From the NCBI GenBank assembly GCA_963718145.1, contig CAVQYJ010000012.1:310001-374000 (forward strand): a stretch of 64,000 bases of DNA, in the 5' to 3' direction. The notes under the pieces were generated by a model. It saw only the letters and a program-made list of their open reading frames with translations, did no database searches and was not told the origin of the DNA. The position numbers were made by a program, and so were the translations under genes. This document shows positions 1 to 8,416 of the stretch, piece after piece (the stretch's first letter is position 1; each line of letters opens with the position of its first letter). Source of the DNA: UBA7672 sp963718145 (GTDB taxonomy: Bacteria > Pseudomonadota > Alphaproteobacteria > Caulobacterales > Hyphomonadaceae).

Positions 1-877
1 CGATGACGACTTCGACTGGGGGAAGAGCACAGGCTTCGTCCGGCGTCGAGGCTTTTGCGGCGGCGAGCGTGGCGGCGAATTCGGGACCATCGGTGCGTCG
101 GACATAGACCGTGGGCTGCTTGGCCTTTGGCATGTCGGCGACGATGACGGCTTTCTGCAGCTTGTCGGCCTGGCCTGGCGGTATGCGGCCGTCGGTTTCC
201 TCGGGGCCGGGTTTGATGCCGCGGATCACGTCGAGGCCAGAGAGAGCGCGGCCCCAGATGGTGTAGGCCTTGTCGAGTCCGCCCTCGTCCGGCGTGCCGG
301 TGCGGGCCTGACGCATCATGAAGAACTGGGTGTCGGCGCTGTCAGGGTCATTGGTGCGCGCCATTGAGAGGATGCCTGGGCAATGAACCGCCCAAGTTCG
401 TGCAAGCGGCGGGTCGGATATCGATGCGACCGCGTCGGGTTGGCCCTGCACGACGAAGCCGTCGAGATAGCCGAGCTGGTCGCCGCCGGCGGTCTTGCCG
501 AACGGCTTCACCACCTGCCTCGCTGGATTACGGCCCCAGGTGAATTCCTGCTTCAGCAGCGGATAGCGCGGGAAGATCTGGTAGACGGCATAGCTCTCGC
601 CGCCCTGCGCCATGAAGTCGTCGATGACGCGATGGAACGGGAGCGCATCGTAGTTGGTGTCGCGCGTGATCTTCCTGACCTGGGCGACGTGGTTGGGAGC
701 AAAGTCAGGCCGAAGTTCGATGACAACGTCCTGGCGCTTTATGGTAAAGACCAACAGGTTTTCCGGATCGATCTTCCGCCAGTTGGCTGGGTCGTCGGCC
801 GGCCCGGCGAATGCAGGACCACTTCCCGCCAGCGCCAGCGCAAGCACGGCTGCGCCCAGAACACTCCGTCGAAGCAT
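1..877 (-). CDS. Secreted cyclophilin-type peptidyl-prolyl cis-trans isomerase (3' end beyond the window)
   Basis: The frame stays open from the ATG at 877 to the left edge (about 292 codons seen), so the C-terminus is missing. Residues 1-24 form a signal peptide (MLRRSVLGAA start, cleavage near AFA-GP), so the enzyme should act in the periplasm, catalysing proline cis-trans isomerisation during protein folding. The cyclophilin core is recognisable from FHRVIDDFMAQGG (residues 81-93), the later QFFMMR and the GRALSGLDVI strand. It starts three bases after the coaD stop, so the two are probably co-transcribed. Cyclophilin assignment is firm; the substrate is unknown. Confidence 0.9.
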   Translation of the reverse strand, partial: MLRRSVLGAAVLALALAGSGPAFAGPADDPANWRKIDPENLLVFTIKRQDVVIELRPDFAPNHVAQVRKITRDTNYDALPFHRVIDDFMAQGGESYAVYQIFPRYPLLKQEFTWGRNPARQVVKPFGKTAGGDQLGYLDGFVVQGQPDAVASISDPPLARTWAVHCPGILSMARTNDPDSADTQFFMMRQARTGTPDEGGLDKAYTIWGRALSGLDVIRGIKPGPEETDGRIPPGQADKLQKAVIVADMPKAKQPTVYVRRTDGPEFAATLAAAKASTPDEACALPPVEVVI

Positions 878-880
878 GAG

Positions 881-1384
881 TTACCTGCCCTTTTTCGTAC
901 CGAACTTGGCGGCCAGCTTCTCGTTGACCGCCGCTGGGACGAATAGATCGGCCCTTCCGCCAAGCCGTGCAATCTCTTTCACCAGTCGCGACGACACGGC
1001 CTGGTGATGGGGATCGGCCATCAGGAACACGGTCTCGATATCGTCGTTCATCTGCTGGTTCATAGCGACCATCTGGAATTCATACTCGAAATCCGAGACG
1101 GCGCGGAGGCCGCGGATGATCGTTTGGGCGCCGCACTGTTCGGCGAAATGCATCAACAGGTTGTCGAACGGCCGGGCTTCGATCTCGGTTCCGTTGGCGA
1201 GGGCCTTGGTCTCGTCCATCACCATCTTCACGCGCTCCTCCAGCGTGAACAGCGGGCCCTTGCCCTCGTTGATGGCGATGCCGATGATCAGCTTGTCGAC
1301 CAGCTTTACCGCACGGCCGATGATGTCGATGTGACCGTTGGTGATCGGGTCGAAGGTGCCTGGATAGAGTCCGACTCGCTTCAC
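881..1384 (-). CDS. coaD: Phosphopantetheine adenylyltransferase
   Basis: CoaD transfers AMP from ATP to 4'-phosphopantetheine, the penultimate step of coenzyme A synthesis in the cytoplasm. The N-terminus reads KRVGLYPGTFDPITNGHIDI, which carries the nucleotidyltransferase motif TNGH; IIRGLRAVSDFEYE and the ISSRLVKEIA-like segment (here VSSRLVKEIARLGG) follow as expected. I place the start at the GTG at 1384 because the family begins at this residue, giving 167 aa, the usual length, and a GGGAAG-type ribosome site precedes it. A longer in-frame reading up to 1480 adds an unrelated basic tail. It sits between gyrA (61 bases upstream) and the cyclophilin gene. Confidence 0.95.
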   Translation of the reverse strand: MKRVGLYPGTFDPITNGHIDIIGRAVKLVDKLIIGIAINEGKGPLFTLEERVKMVMDETKALANGTEIEARPFDNLLMHFAEQCGAQTIIRGLRAVSDFEYEFQMVAMNQQMNDDIETVFLMADPHHQAVSSRLVKEIARLGGRADLFVPAAVNEKLAAKFGTKKGR

Positions 1385-1445
1385 GTTCTTCCCGCCTCCG
1401 CCCGACCTCGCTGACGCCGACCCTGCCCTGCGTGCAGGCCGCGGC

Positions 1446-4241
1446 TCACCCGCCGCCCGTCTTTCCGGCCGTCTCGTCACCGCCCTGATCCTCCAGCCTC
1501 TCGACGGAGACGACCCGTTCCCCTGCCGCCACCCTCAGCACGCGAACACCTTGTGTCGCCCGTCCCGCAATGCGGATCTGATCCACGGCGCAGCGTATCA
1601 ACTGGCCCGCATCTGTCACCACCATGATTTCGTCCGAGCCGCCGATCGGGAAGGACGCGACCAGGCGGCTGTCCTTCGGCAGGCGGTGGGCGATGAGTCC
1701 CTTGCCGCCTCTTCCCGTGCGGCGATAGTCGAAGGCCGACGCGCGCTTGCCCATGCCTTCCTGCGTGAGCGTCAGGATGAACTGTTCGGCGGTTGCGAGT
1801 TGGGCAAAGCGTTCCTCGGTGAGTTCGACCTCGCCAGACTCTCCGTTGGCCGCGGGTGCAGGCTCCTCGCCATCGCCACCGGTGTCAGAGTCGTCCTCGA
1901 CCTCTTCCGTGATCTCTTCGCCCTCGGCGCGACGCGCGGCGTTGGCGCGCTTGAGATAGGCGCGGGCTTCCGCCGGCGTGACATCGATCTGGCCGAGCAC
2001 ACTCATGCCGATGAGTTCATCGCCCGCGCCGAGCCGGATTCCACGAACACCGGTGGACGTGCGGCCGGTAAAGACGCGCACCTGCTCCACTGGGAAGCGG
2101 ATGCACTGGCCGAGTGCGGTGGTGAGCAGCACGTCGTCTGCGGCGGAGCAGAGCTGGACGTCGACGATGGCGTCGCCTTCGGACTCCAGCTTCATGGCGA
2201 TCTTGCCGGCGCGATTCACGGAGACGAAGTCGGCCAGCATGTTGCGACGAACGCCGCCGGAGCGTGTGGCGAAGAGAATATTGAGCTTTTCGCGCTCGCC
2301 CTCGTCCTGCGGCAGCGGCATGACGGAGGTGATACGCTCATCTGCCTGCAGCGGCAGGATGTTGACCAGCGCCTTGCCGCGCGCCTGCGGCGCGCCCAGC
2401 GGCAGTCGCCAGACCTTCTGCTTGTAGACCATCCCCGTAGACGAGAAGAACAGGATTTCGGTGTGCGTGTCGGCGGCGAACAGGCGGACGACGAAATCAT
2501 CCTCCTTCGTCTCCATGCCGCCCCTGCCCTTTCCGCCGCGATTTTGCGTGCGGTAGGCGGACAGCGCGGTGCGCTTCACATAGCCGCCATGGGTGACCAT
2601 GACGACCATGTCTTCGCGCTCGATGAAGGCTTCGTCCTCAAGATCCAGATCGGCCTCGACGAATTCCGAGCGGCGCGGAGTGGCGAACTTGGTCTTCACC
2701 GAGGTCAGTTCGTCCTTGATGATCGACAGGATGCGGGGGCGCGAGCCGAGGATGGACAGAAATTCCTTGATCGCCTCGGCGAGGCCGGAGGCTTCCTTGC
2801 CGATCTCGTCGCGGCCGAGATTGGTGAGGCGGGCGAGTTGCAGGGCGAGGATGGCGCGGGCCTGTTCGTCGGACAGGCGTATCTCGCCCTTGTCGCTGAT
2901 GACTGTCCTGCGATCCGCGATCAGCGCGATCAGCGGACCCATGTCCATCGCGGGCCAGGCGCGATCGAGCAACGCGATACGCGCGGCATCGGGGTCCGAC
3001 GAATAACGGATGATCCGGATGATCTCGTCGATGTTGGCGACCGCGAGCGCAAGGCCAATGAGGACGTGTGCGCGGTTGCGCGCCTTGTTGAGCTCGAACT
3101 TGGTGCGGCGGGCGACCACTTCCTCGCGGAAGCGGATGAAGGCCTGCAGCATGGCCCGCAGCGGCATCAGCTCCGGCCGCCCGCCGTTGAGCGCCAGCAT
3201 GTTGACGCCGAACGAGGTCTGCATCGGCGTGAGACGGTAGAGATTGTTCAGAACGATATCCGCTGAACTGTCGCGCTTGATCTCGATCACCACGCGGATG
3301 CCGGTGCGGTCGCTTTCGTCGCGCAGGTCGGAAATGCCCTCGATCTTCTTGTCGCGCACGAGTTCGGCGATCTTCTCGACCATCGCGGCCTTGTTCACCT
3401 GGTAGGGCACTTCGGAGATGATGATCGCCTCGCGCCCGCCCTTCATTGTCTCGATGCTGGTCTTCGAGCGCATGATGACAGAGCCGCGACCGGTCATCAG
3501 CCCGTTGCGCGAGCCGGCGCGGCCGATGATCTGGCCGCCCGTGGGGAAGTCGGGGCCAGGCACGATGTCCAGAAGCGCCATGTCCTCGATGGCCGGGTTC
3601 TCGATCATGGCGATGGTCGCGTCGATGATCTCGCCGAGATTGTGGGGCGGCACGTTGGTGGCCATGCCGACCGCGATGCCGCCCGCGCCGTTGACCAGAA
3701 GGTTGGGAAATTGCGCCGGCAGAACCGTCGGTTCGAGTTCCTTGCCGTCATAGTTGTCGGTGAAGTCGACGGCGTCCTGGCGAATATCCTCGACCAGCGT
3801 CATCGCGGCCTTGGTCATCCGGCATTCGGTGTAGCGCATCTGCGCCGGAGGATCGTTGTCGATCGAGCCGAAATTGCCCTGACCATCGACAAGCATCAGA
3901 CCCATCGAGAAGGGCTGGGCCATGCGCACGAGGGCGTCGTAGACCGACTGGTCGCCGTGCGGGTGGAAGCGGGCGAGGACATCGCCGACGACGCGGGCGG
4001 ACTTGGAATAGGACTTGTCCGACGTCATCCCGATGTCGAACATCGAATAGAGGATGCGGCGATGGACCGGCTTCAGGCCGTCGCGAACGTCGGGCAGCGC
4101 CCGGCTCACGATCACGCTCATCGCGTAGTCGAGATAGGATTTCTTCAGCTCGGTTGTGATCGAGATCGGGGCGATATCGCCCCGCCCGTCTGCCCCCGCA
4201 CCTGATGGAGGAGAGGCGGTTTCGTCAGGTGTGTCGGCCAA
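1446..4241 (-). CDS. gyrA: DNA gyrase subunit A
   Basis: GyrA cuts and reseals DNA while GyrB supplies ATP energy, introducing negative supercoils. The catalytic tyrosine is Tyr137 in AQMRYTECR. The quinolone-pocket region reads HPHGDQSVYDALVRMAQ, with Gln98 where E. coli has Ser83 and Asp102 where it has Asp87. A GyrA box (QNRGGKG) separates it from ParC and opens the DNA-wrapping domain, which contains an acidic insertion at about residues 770-812. At 931 aa it is longer than E. coli GyrA (875). The only start between the upstream in-frame stop and the conserved core is the TTG at 4241, an unusual codon for such a gene. It lies downstream of ssb and upstream of coaD. Confidence 0.97.
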   Translation of the reverse strand: MADTPDETASPPSGAGADGRGDIAPISITTELKKSYLDYAMSVIVSRALPDVRDGLKPVHRRILYSMFDIGMTSDKSYSKSARVVGDVLARFHPHGDQSVYDALVRMAQPFSMGLMLVDGQGNFGSIDNDPPAQMRYTECRMTKAAMTLVEDIRQDAVDFTDNYDGKELEPTVLPAQFPNLLVNGAGGIAVGMATNVPPHNLGEIIDATIAMIENPAIEDMALLDIVPGPDFPTGGQIIGRAGSRNGLMTGRGSVIMRSKTSIETMKGGREAIIISEVPYQVNKAAMVEKIAELVRDKKIEGISDLRDESDRTGIRVVIEIKRDSSADIVLNNLYRLTPMQTSFGVNMLALNGGRPELMPLRAMLQAFIRFREEVVARRTKFELNKARNRAHVLIGLALAVANIDEIIRIIRYSSDPDAARIALLDRAWPAMDMGPLIALIADRRTVISDKGEIRLSDEQARAILALQLARLTNLGRDEIGKEASGLAEAIKEFLSILGSRPRILSIIKDELTSVKTKFATPRRSEFVEADLDLEDEAFIEREDMVVMVTHGGYVKRTALSAYRTQNRGGKGRGGMETKEDDFVVRLFAADTHTEILFFSSTGMVYKQKVWRLPLGAPQARGKALVNILPLQADERITSVMPLPQDEGEREKLNILFATRSGGVRRNMLADFVSVNRAGKIAMKLESEGDAIVDVQLCSAADDVLLTTALGQCIRFPVEQVRVFTGRTSTGVRGIRLGAGDELIGMSVLGQIDVTPAEARAYLKRANAARRAEGEEITEEVEDDSDTGGDGEEPAPAANGESGEVELTEERFAQLATAEQFILTLTQEGMGKRASAFDYRRTGRGGKGLIAHRLPKDSRLVASFPIGGSDEIMVVTDAGQLIRCAVDQIRIAGRATQGVRVLRVAAGERVVSVERLEDQGGDETAGKTGGG

Positions 4242-4519
4242 GAAAAACTCGTCGGGAAGCAGGCGGCCGGAGCCGCAAGGAATCGAGGGTTTCTTCTAGC
4301 CTTTTGTGCGCTGCGAGACAAACGATTGAAGGCGTTTTCCACAGTCCTCGGACGGGGGAGTTTGGGATGCGTTTTCAAGGAGTTATCCGCGCGCCATTGG
4401 CGATATCGCGACCGGTTGGAGAAACGCCGGTTTTGAGCCTGCATTCCGGCAAACGGATAGCGTGTTTCGCACCTGCGATTCACGCCTTCCGACTTGCTCG
4501 TCACTGGCGAAAGGTGACT

Positions 4520-4536
4520 CGGCTCTTCCAGAGCCG
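4520..4536 (-). terminator. Hairpin immediately after ssb
   Basis: A perfect 7-bp stem (CGGCTCT / AGAGCCG, GGA loop on the minus strand) begins one base past the ssb stop codon. The run following it has few T residues, so it may be a weak terminator, an attenuator before gyrA, or an mRNA-protecting 3' hairpin. Confidence 0.4.
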
Positions 4537-4537
4537 C

Positions 4538-5065
4538 CTAGAACGGAATCTCGTCGTCAAAGTCGGGGCCGCGGGAGAAGTCTTCCTGGGCGCCCTTGCC
4601 GCCCTTGCCCTTGGCGGGGGCCTTGCTCCCACCACCACCACCACCACCACCACCACCACCACCACCACGATCCTGGTCGTACTCGCCGCCGCCGCGGGCG
4701 CCGCCACCTTCGTTCTTACCGTCCAGCATGGTGAGCGAGGCGTTGAAGTTACGCAGCACGACTTCGGTCGAGTATTTGTCGTTGCCGTCCTTGTCCTGCC
4801 ATTTGCGGGTTTCGAGCTGGCCTTCGATGTAGACCTTCGAGCCCTTCTTCAGGAACTGCTCGACAATGCGGACAAGGCCTTCGTTGAAGACCACCACGCG
4901 GTGCCACTCGGTCTTTTCCTTGCGCTCGCCCGAGGCCTTGTCGCGCCACGTCTCCGACGTCGCGATCGAGAGGTTGGCGAGGGAAGACCCGCTCGGCAGT
5001 TGCTTGATCTCCGGGTCGCGCCCGAGATTGCCTACCAGGATCACCTTGTTGACCGAACCGGCCAT
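4538..5065 (-). CDS. ssb: Single-stranded DNA-binding protein
   Basis: SSB coats single-stranded DNA during replication, repair and recombination. The OB fold covers about residues 1-110 (AGSVNKVILVGNLGRDPEI at the start, then TSETWRDK and TEWHRVVVF). A flexible linker rich in glycine follows, and the protein ends in DFDDEIPF, the acidic tip that docks partner proteins. The linker contains 13 consecutive glycines, 12 of them GGT codons forming a trinucleotide tract. I chose the ATG at 5065 (175 aa) because MAGSVNKV is the family start and a GGAGA site lies before it; a longer reading to 5173 adds nothing conserved. A LexA-type site sits 185 bases upstream. Confidence 0.96.
   Translation of the reverse strand: MAGSVNKVILVGNLGRDPEIKQLPSGSSLANLSIATSETWRDKASGERKEKTEWHRVVVFNEGLVRIVEQFLKKGSKVYIEGQLETRKWQDKDGNDKYSTEVVLRNFNASLTMLDGKNEGGGARGGGEYDQDRGGGGGGGGGGGGGSKAPAKGKGGKGAQEDFSRGPDFDDEIPF
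4629..4667. repeat. (CCA)13 trinucleotide microsatellite inside ssb
   Basis: Thirteen perfect CCA triplets on the plus strand encode most of a poly-glycine run in the SSB linker on the minus strand. Gains or losses of whole triplets would only change linker length. Such tracts are prone to replication slippage and to assembly error. Confidence 0.95.
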
Positions 5066-5406
5066 TGTCGTCTCCGTTTTCCACTCCGGCCCCGGCCCGC
5101 TTTCATCGGACCGCTCCGGTTCCTGACACACTTTCAAAGTTCGCGGGCAACCTAGGCCCGGCGGACCCTTCACGCACTCGCGAAACCCATGTCACCCACG
5201 GGCCATCCACATAAATGGTGACGCAGGCCAAAACCTGCACGACATCAATGTTCGCTATTTGTTCTTTCACAAAACCCACGCTGACGCAAGAGATTTTCCG
5301 CTGTCGACTGGCGCCCGGCTCCCAACGGCGACGCCGCCTCCCGGAAGCCCCTGGATGCCGGCGCGCCGAAGTCCGAGATGGGTGGCCGATGGTCGCGGAA
5401 GCCCGC
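5066..5406. other. Intergenic region upstream of ssb
   Basis: These 341 bases separate the ssb start from the end of the esterase gene, both on the minus strand. The only element I recognise is the LexA-type site at 5250-5264. No convincing sigma-70 promoter pair, small gene or RNA was found by eye. Confidence 0.5.
5250..5264 (-). promoter_or_regulatory. LexA (SOS) box upstream of ssb
   Basis: The plus strand reads GTTC-GCTATTT-GTTC, an exact match to GTTC-N7-GTTC, the direct-repeat LexA operator described in alphaproteobacteria such as Caulobacter and Rhodobacter. Relative to ssb it reads GAAC-N7-GAAC, 185 bases before the start codon. Regulation of ssb by the SOS response is known in relatives; here it is inferred from the site. 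Confidence 0.7.
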
Positions 5407-6378
5407 TCAGCCCCGCGTGTGCCTCTTGAAGAAGGCCCACATCTCTTCGCTGGCGTTGAAGGCTTGCGAAGGCTCAGGGGCGCTGGGGCGGCCGGGCTTG
5501 CCGCCAGGCCAAGCGTGGGCGTTGTTATTGACCACGTGGAAGACAACATCCGCGCCGGACGCGCAATTGGTCCATTCGGTGACACGTGAAGCGGGGGTCT
5601 GCGACAATTTCGGATCGCGGCATCCGTTCGCCCGGGCCCAGTATCGCGGAGCGGCGATGGCGGGAGCGACATCCATGTCGGCCGCGGACCGGCGACCGGC
5701 GATGCCGCGGAGTTGCAGCGGACCGCCTTCTCCCGGCACGGTCGTATCGTCGGCGCCCACAATGATGAAGGCGGGCATCGGCGCGCCAGGCGGAGGTTCG
5801 TCGCCGAACACCGCGCCGACGACAGGAGCGATGGCGGCAATCTTGTTCGAGAGTTCGCGGCCGAGACGGTGGCTCATCATGGCGCCGTTTGACATGCCGG
5901 TAACGTAGATCCGCCTGGGATCCGCCTTGCCGGAAGCGACAAGGTTGTCGATCACCCTGGAGACAAAGCCGACATCGTCGACCTTCTGCTCCATCGCCGA
6001 GGCGCAGCAGTGCGTTGCGTTCCAGGTGTGGAAAGGACCGCCCTTCTCGCTGGTCCCGTCGGGATAGACGGCGATGAAGCGATCGCGCGCGGCAATGGCG
6101 TCGAACTGGGTCATCTTCACCGCGTTCTCTGCATCGCCTCCGCCACCGTGAAAGATGATGACGACTGGCGCTTTCTGGCCGCGCGAAAAATCGTGAACAA
6201 GGTAGCGGCGCTGAAGGCCGTCATGGTTCATCTTCTCTTCCGAAAAGACCTGTCCGGACTGTCTCGCGGCGGCCTTGTCCTTGCCGCGGAAGAGCTGCGC
6301 GTCGGCGATTCCGGCGAGGGTCAGCGCGGCGGCAGCGACGGCGCAAAGATTTGTTGCTGTCCTGAACTGAAACGCCAT
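5407..6378 (-). CDS. Secreted PHB-depolymerase-type esterase (LpqC/COG3509 family)
   Basis: This 323-aa alpha/beta-hydrolase has a signal peptide ending near residue 27 (GIADA-Q) and should be exported. The oxyanion segment HGGGG lies at 77-81, and the nucleophile is Ser163 in GMSNGA, the GxSxG elbow. Asp in VGADDTTVP and His in NAHAWPGG complete the expected triad. Relatives cleave short-chain polyhydroxybutyrate, acetylxylan or feruloyl esters, and the sequence does not say which. The ATG at 6378 was chosen because GGAGGAT sits ideally before it; upstream in-frame codons to 6447 have no such site. The similarity to the PHB depolymerase family is clear, but the substrate is not. Confidence 0.85.
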   Translation of the reverse strand: MAFQFRTATNLCAVAAAALTLAGIADAQLFRGKDKAAARQSGQVFSEEKMNHDGLQRRYLVHDFSRGQKAPVVIIFHGGGGDAENAVKMTQFDAIAARDRFIAVYPDGTSEKGGPFHTWNATHCCASAMEQKVDDVGFVSRVIDNLVASGKADPRRIYVTGMSNGAMMSHRLGRELSNKIAAIAPVVGAVFGDEPPPGAPMPAFIIVGADDTTVPGEGGPLQLRGIAGRRSAADMDVAPAIAAPRYWARANGCRDPKLSQTPASRVTEWTNCASGADVVFHVVNNNAHAWPGGKPGRPSAPEPSQAFNASEEMWAFFKRHTRG

Positions 6379-6466
6379 CCCGTATCCTCCAGCCGATCCC
6401 GATTGGGCGACAATAGGATGACGGAAATGAACGGGAGCCGAATGCACGGCGCCCAGTCGTTGGGCA

Positions 6467-7030
6467 TCAGGCTGCGTCGTAAGCCTTTTTCAGCCAGGCT
6501 TTCAGTTCGCCGTTCACATCCGAGATTTTCTCGATCCGCACGCGATGCGTGACCATGCCGTTCCAGCTTCCAGCGGCTTCGAGACGGCCCTGTGGCGCGA
6601 CACCTGCGAGCTTGATGCCTACATCGACGCGCGTGGCCGTGGAGGGATGGATCGTCGCGAATTGTTTGGTACGGCGCAGGGAGACATAGCCCTTCTTCGG
6701 CGAGAGTTCGACATCCTTGCCGAAGCCTCCGCAGATATCGACCAGCTTGTCGTAGATCGGCTTCAGCGCGGCCTTGGCGCCGTCATACTGACCCGCGGAT
6801 GGTTCGCCGTCCGGCTTCGTCGGTTCGAGCAAGCCGCGCGTCCGGTGGGCGACGACGTTGGCGAACCCGTGGCCGAGCGCGTGATCAACTTTCAGCATGC
6901 GGACGATCTCGCCATGCTTTTCGAGTTTCGCCTTCTTCGCGATGACGACCCATTCTTCCAGAGATTTGCCAGTGCTGGCTTTCATGTTGGCGATCATGTT
7001 CGCCATTTGCTGTTCGGGCGTTGTCGCCAT
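6467..7030 (-). CDS. DUF4287/DUF5655-type cytoplasmic protein
   Basis: This 187-aa protein starts MATTPEQQMANMIANM, a DUF4287 module (about residues 1-75, with TGKSLEEWV and HGEIVRMLK), followed by a DUF5655-like half with SPKKGYVSLRRTKQFATI and a final LKAWLKKAYDAA. Proteins with this architecture are widespread in environmental bacteria, often near stress or transport genes, and have no established biochemical role. No signal peptide or membrane segment is visible. The ATG at 7030 is preceded by AGAGGA. It runs divergently from the glycine-zipper lipoprotein gene. Confidence 0.75.
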   Translation of the reverse strand: MATTPEQQMANMIANMKASTGKSLEEWVVIAKKAKLEKHGEIVRMLKVDHALGHGFANVVAHRTRGLLEPTKPDGEPSAGQYDGAKAALKPIYDKLVDICGGFGKDVELSPKKGYVSLRRTKQFATIHPSTATRVDVGIKLAGVAPQGRLEAAGSWNGMVTHRVRIEKISDVNGELKAWLKKAYDAA

Positions 7031-7156
7031 GGTCGAGTCCTCTCTTTGTGATGAGCGTGGTGTTGCGGCAACGCCTCGGCTGGGCGCCGCAAGGTCAACG
7101 GAACCATCATGCGTCAAGGCGGTTGTACCAGCGTTCGAAACGAAGTGGAGAAAGCC

Positions 7157-7576
7157 ATGCGCAACATTGTGCAGAAGAGTTCGTGCATTGCTGCTGTGAT
7201 CGCACTCGCCCTGGGGGCGAGTGGGTGCGGCCAGGCGCCGGAAGGTCTCGCGGACAGCACATCCTACAAGCAGGGCCTGGACGATGCTCCAGCAAAGAAG
7301 GCCTCTGGCGTGAAGACAGCAAACGCGCAAGTCGCCAGCGCCGAGCAGCGGGCTCGCGATGCTGAAGCACGCGCCCGCGCGGCGGAAGCAAAAATACAGT
7401 GCGAACGTGACCGGCAGGCGGCGTCGAACCGCGGCGCCATTGTTGGCGGCGTGACCGGCGCCGTGATCGGCAGCCAGGTTGCCGGTGACGGCGCCAAGAG
7501 CGAAGGCGGCGCGATCGGCGGTGTGGCGGGCGTGCTGGCTGGACGTCAGATCGCCAAGAAGGACCATCGCTGCTGA
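7157..7576 (+). CDS. Glycine-zipper lipoprotein
   Basis: This 139-aa predicted lipoprotein has a signal peptide ending in a lipobox-like LGASGC near residue 25, then a charged, alanine-rich stretch (about 55-85) likely to be helical. A glycine-zipper segment follows (GAIVGGVTGAVIGSQ and GGAIGGVAGVLAG), typical of small outer-membrane or inner-membrane-inserting proteins. The ATG at 7157 has GGAGAAAG before it, whereas an upstream in-frame start at 7109 has no ribosome site and would bury the signal peptide. Function is unknown. A strong hairpin terminator follows the stop. Confidence 0.75.
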   Translation: MRNIVQKSSCIAAVIALALGASGCGQAPEGLADSTSYKQGLDDAPAKKASGVKTANAQVASAEQRARDAEARARAAEAKIQCERDRQAASNRGAIVGGVTGAVIGSQVAGDGAKSEGGAIGGVAGVLAGRQIAKKDHRC

Positions 7577-7609
7577 GCCGGTAACTCTCGAAAGTGAGCG
7601 GAGTGTGAC

Positions 7610-7637
7610 AGCGCCGTCCCGAAAGGGGCGGCGCTTT
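7610..7637 (+). terminator. Intrinsic terminator after the glycine-zipper lipoprotein
   Basis: An 11-bp stem with one G-T wobble (AGCGCCGTCCC against GGGGCGGCGCT) is closed by a GAAA tetraloop and followed by TTTCG. It lies between two convergent genes and could work in both directions. Confidence 0.8.
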
Positions 7638-7662
7638 CGCAAGGCTGGATACGAAGCTACTT

Positions 7663-8355
7663 CTACCGAAGCGGGCACGGATCGCCGAGGATGGCGCAGA
7701 GCTCGCCACGGAGTTCGACGGCGAGCGCAGGCGTCGCCTTGGCCATCGTGTTCGAGATAGAATCCCGCATGATCGACCTGGACCGGTTGAAGCCAAGGTT
7801 GGCGAACGCCTTGCCGGCCGGCGTCTCGGTGAAGGCCTTCAGACTGGCGGCCTGCTCCAGCGTAAGCGACGCGCCAAAACTGGAACCGGGAAACACCGAG
7901 CCTGTCGCGGCGTAGGCGCTCAGCGCATCGCCCGCAAGCACCTTGAAGACAGCGAGGCCATCCGCGCGCTCGAAATAGTCGGCAATATTGCTGCTTTCCT
8001 CAGCCGTGAAGTCCTCGCTGTAGGCCGTCGCAACAGCGACCTCGATCTGCGGCGTCTGGTCCTTGATCGCAGCAAGCGCACGCACGAAGAAGGTGTCGAC
8101 AAAGGCGTCAACCTTTCGTCGCTTCTCGTCATCGAGGCTGGCGGCCCAAGGTTGCGACAGGATGGATTGGAGAAGCGTGGGTCTCATCTGCTGCTTCACC
8201 GCCTCAATCGTCTGATCCAGCAGGCCGCTGTCGATGAGGACGACATGCGCAAGGCGCTGGGCGCCAGGGTGGACAACCGGTGCTGCAGGTTGCTGCGCGA
8301 AGGCCTGCCCGCAGGCGACCACGAAAGCAACGAGGCCAAACAACACTGAACGCAT
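7663..8355 (-). CDS. Secreted DUF2059-like protein
   Basis: This 230-aa protein has a signal peptide cleaved near AFA-QQ (residue 20). The body is helical, with conserved-looking segments such as LLDQTIEAVKQQM and EESSNIADYFERADGLAVF, which resemble DUF2059 proteins, where a helical bundle senses whether a small residue count has been lost from the surface. It ends with ELRGELCAILGDPCPLR, a cysteine pair that could form a disulphide in the periplasm. It converges on the lipoprotein gene and is probably transcribed alone. Family assignment is by overall look rather than a decisive motif. Confidence 0.65.
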   Translation of the reverse strand: MRSVLFGLVAFVVACGQAFAQQPAAPVVHPGAQRLAHVVLIDSGLLDQTIEAVKQQMRPTLLQSILSQPWAASLDDEKRRKVDAFVDTFFVRALAAIKDQTPQIEVAVATAYSEDFTAEESSNIADYFERADGLAVFKVLAGDALSAYAATGSVFPGSSFGASLTLEQAASLKAFTETPAGKAFANLGFNRSRSIMRDSISNTMAKATPALAVELRGELCAILGDPCPLR

Positions 8356-8416
8356 GGCGACTTCTCAACCGAGGGACGGAGGCTAGCGCGGCTCGGGCGG
8401 ATAACAAAGGCGCTTG

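Noticed and set aside
4335..4343. TTTTCCACA, a DnaA-box match upstream of gyrA
   Set aside because: Several matches to this short, loose consensus are expected by chance in 64 kb; no cluster was seen.
4629..4667. Short tandem repeats as a CRISPR array
   Set aside because: The units are three bases long with no spacers, inside a coding gene.
4462..4734. A poly-histidine run on the plus strand like a His tag
   Set aside because: It is the other-strand reading of the (CCA) tract in ssb, not a vector tag.
5238..5251. CACGACATCAATGT shared with 37864-37877 upstream of the mutase gene
   Set aside because: A shared 14-mer is expected many times by chance among all pairs in a 64 kb window.
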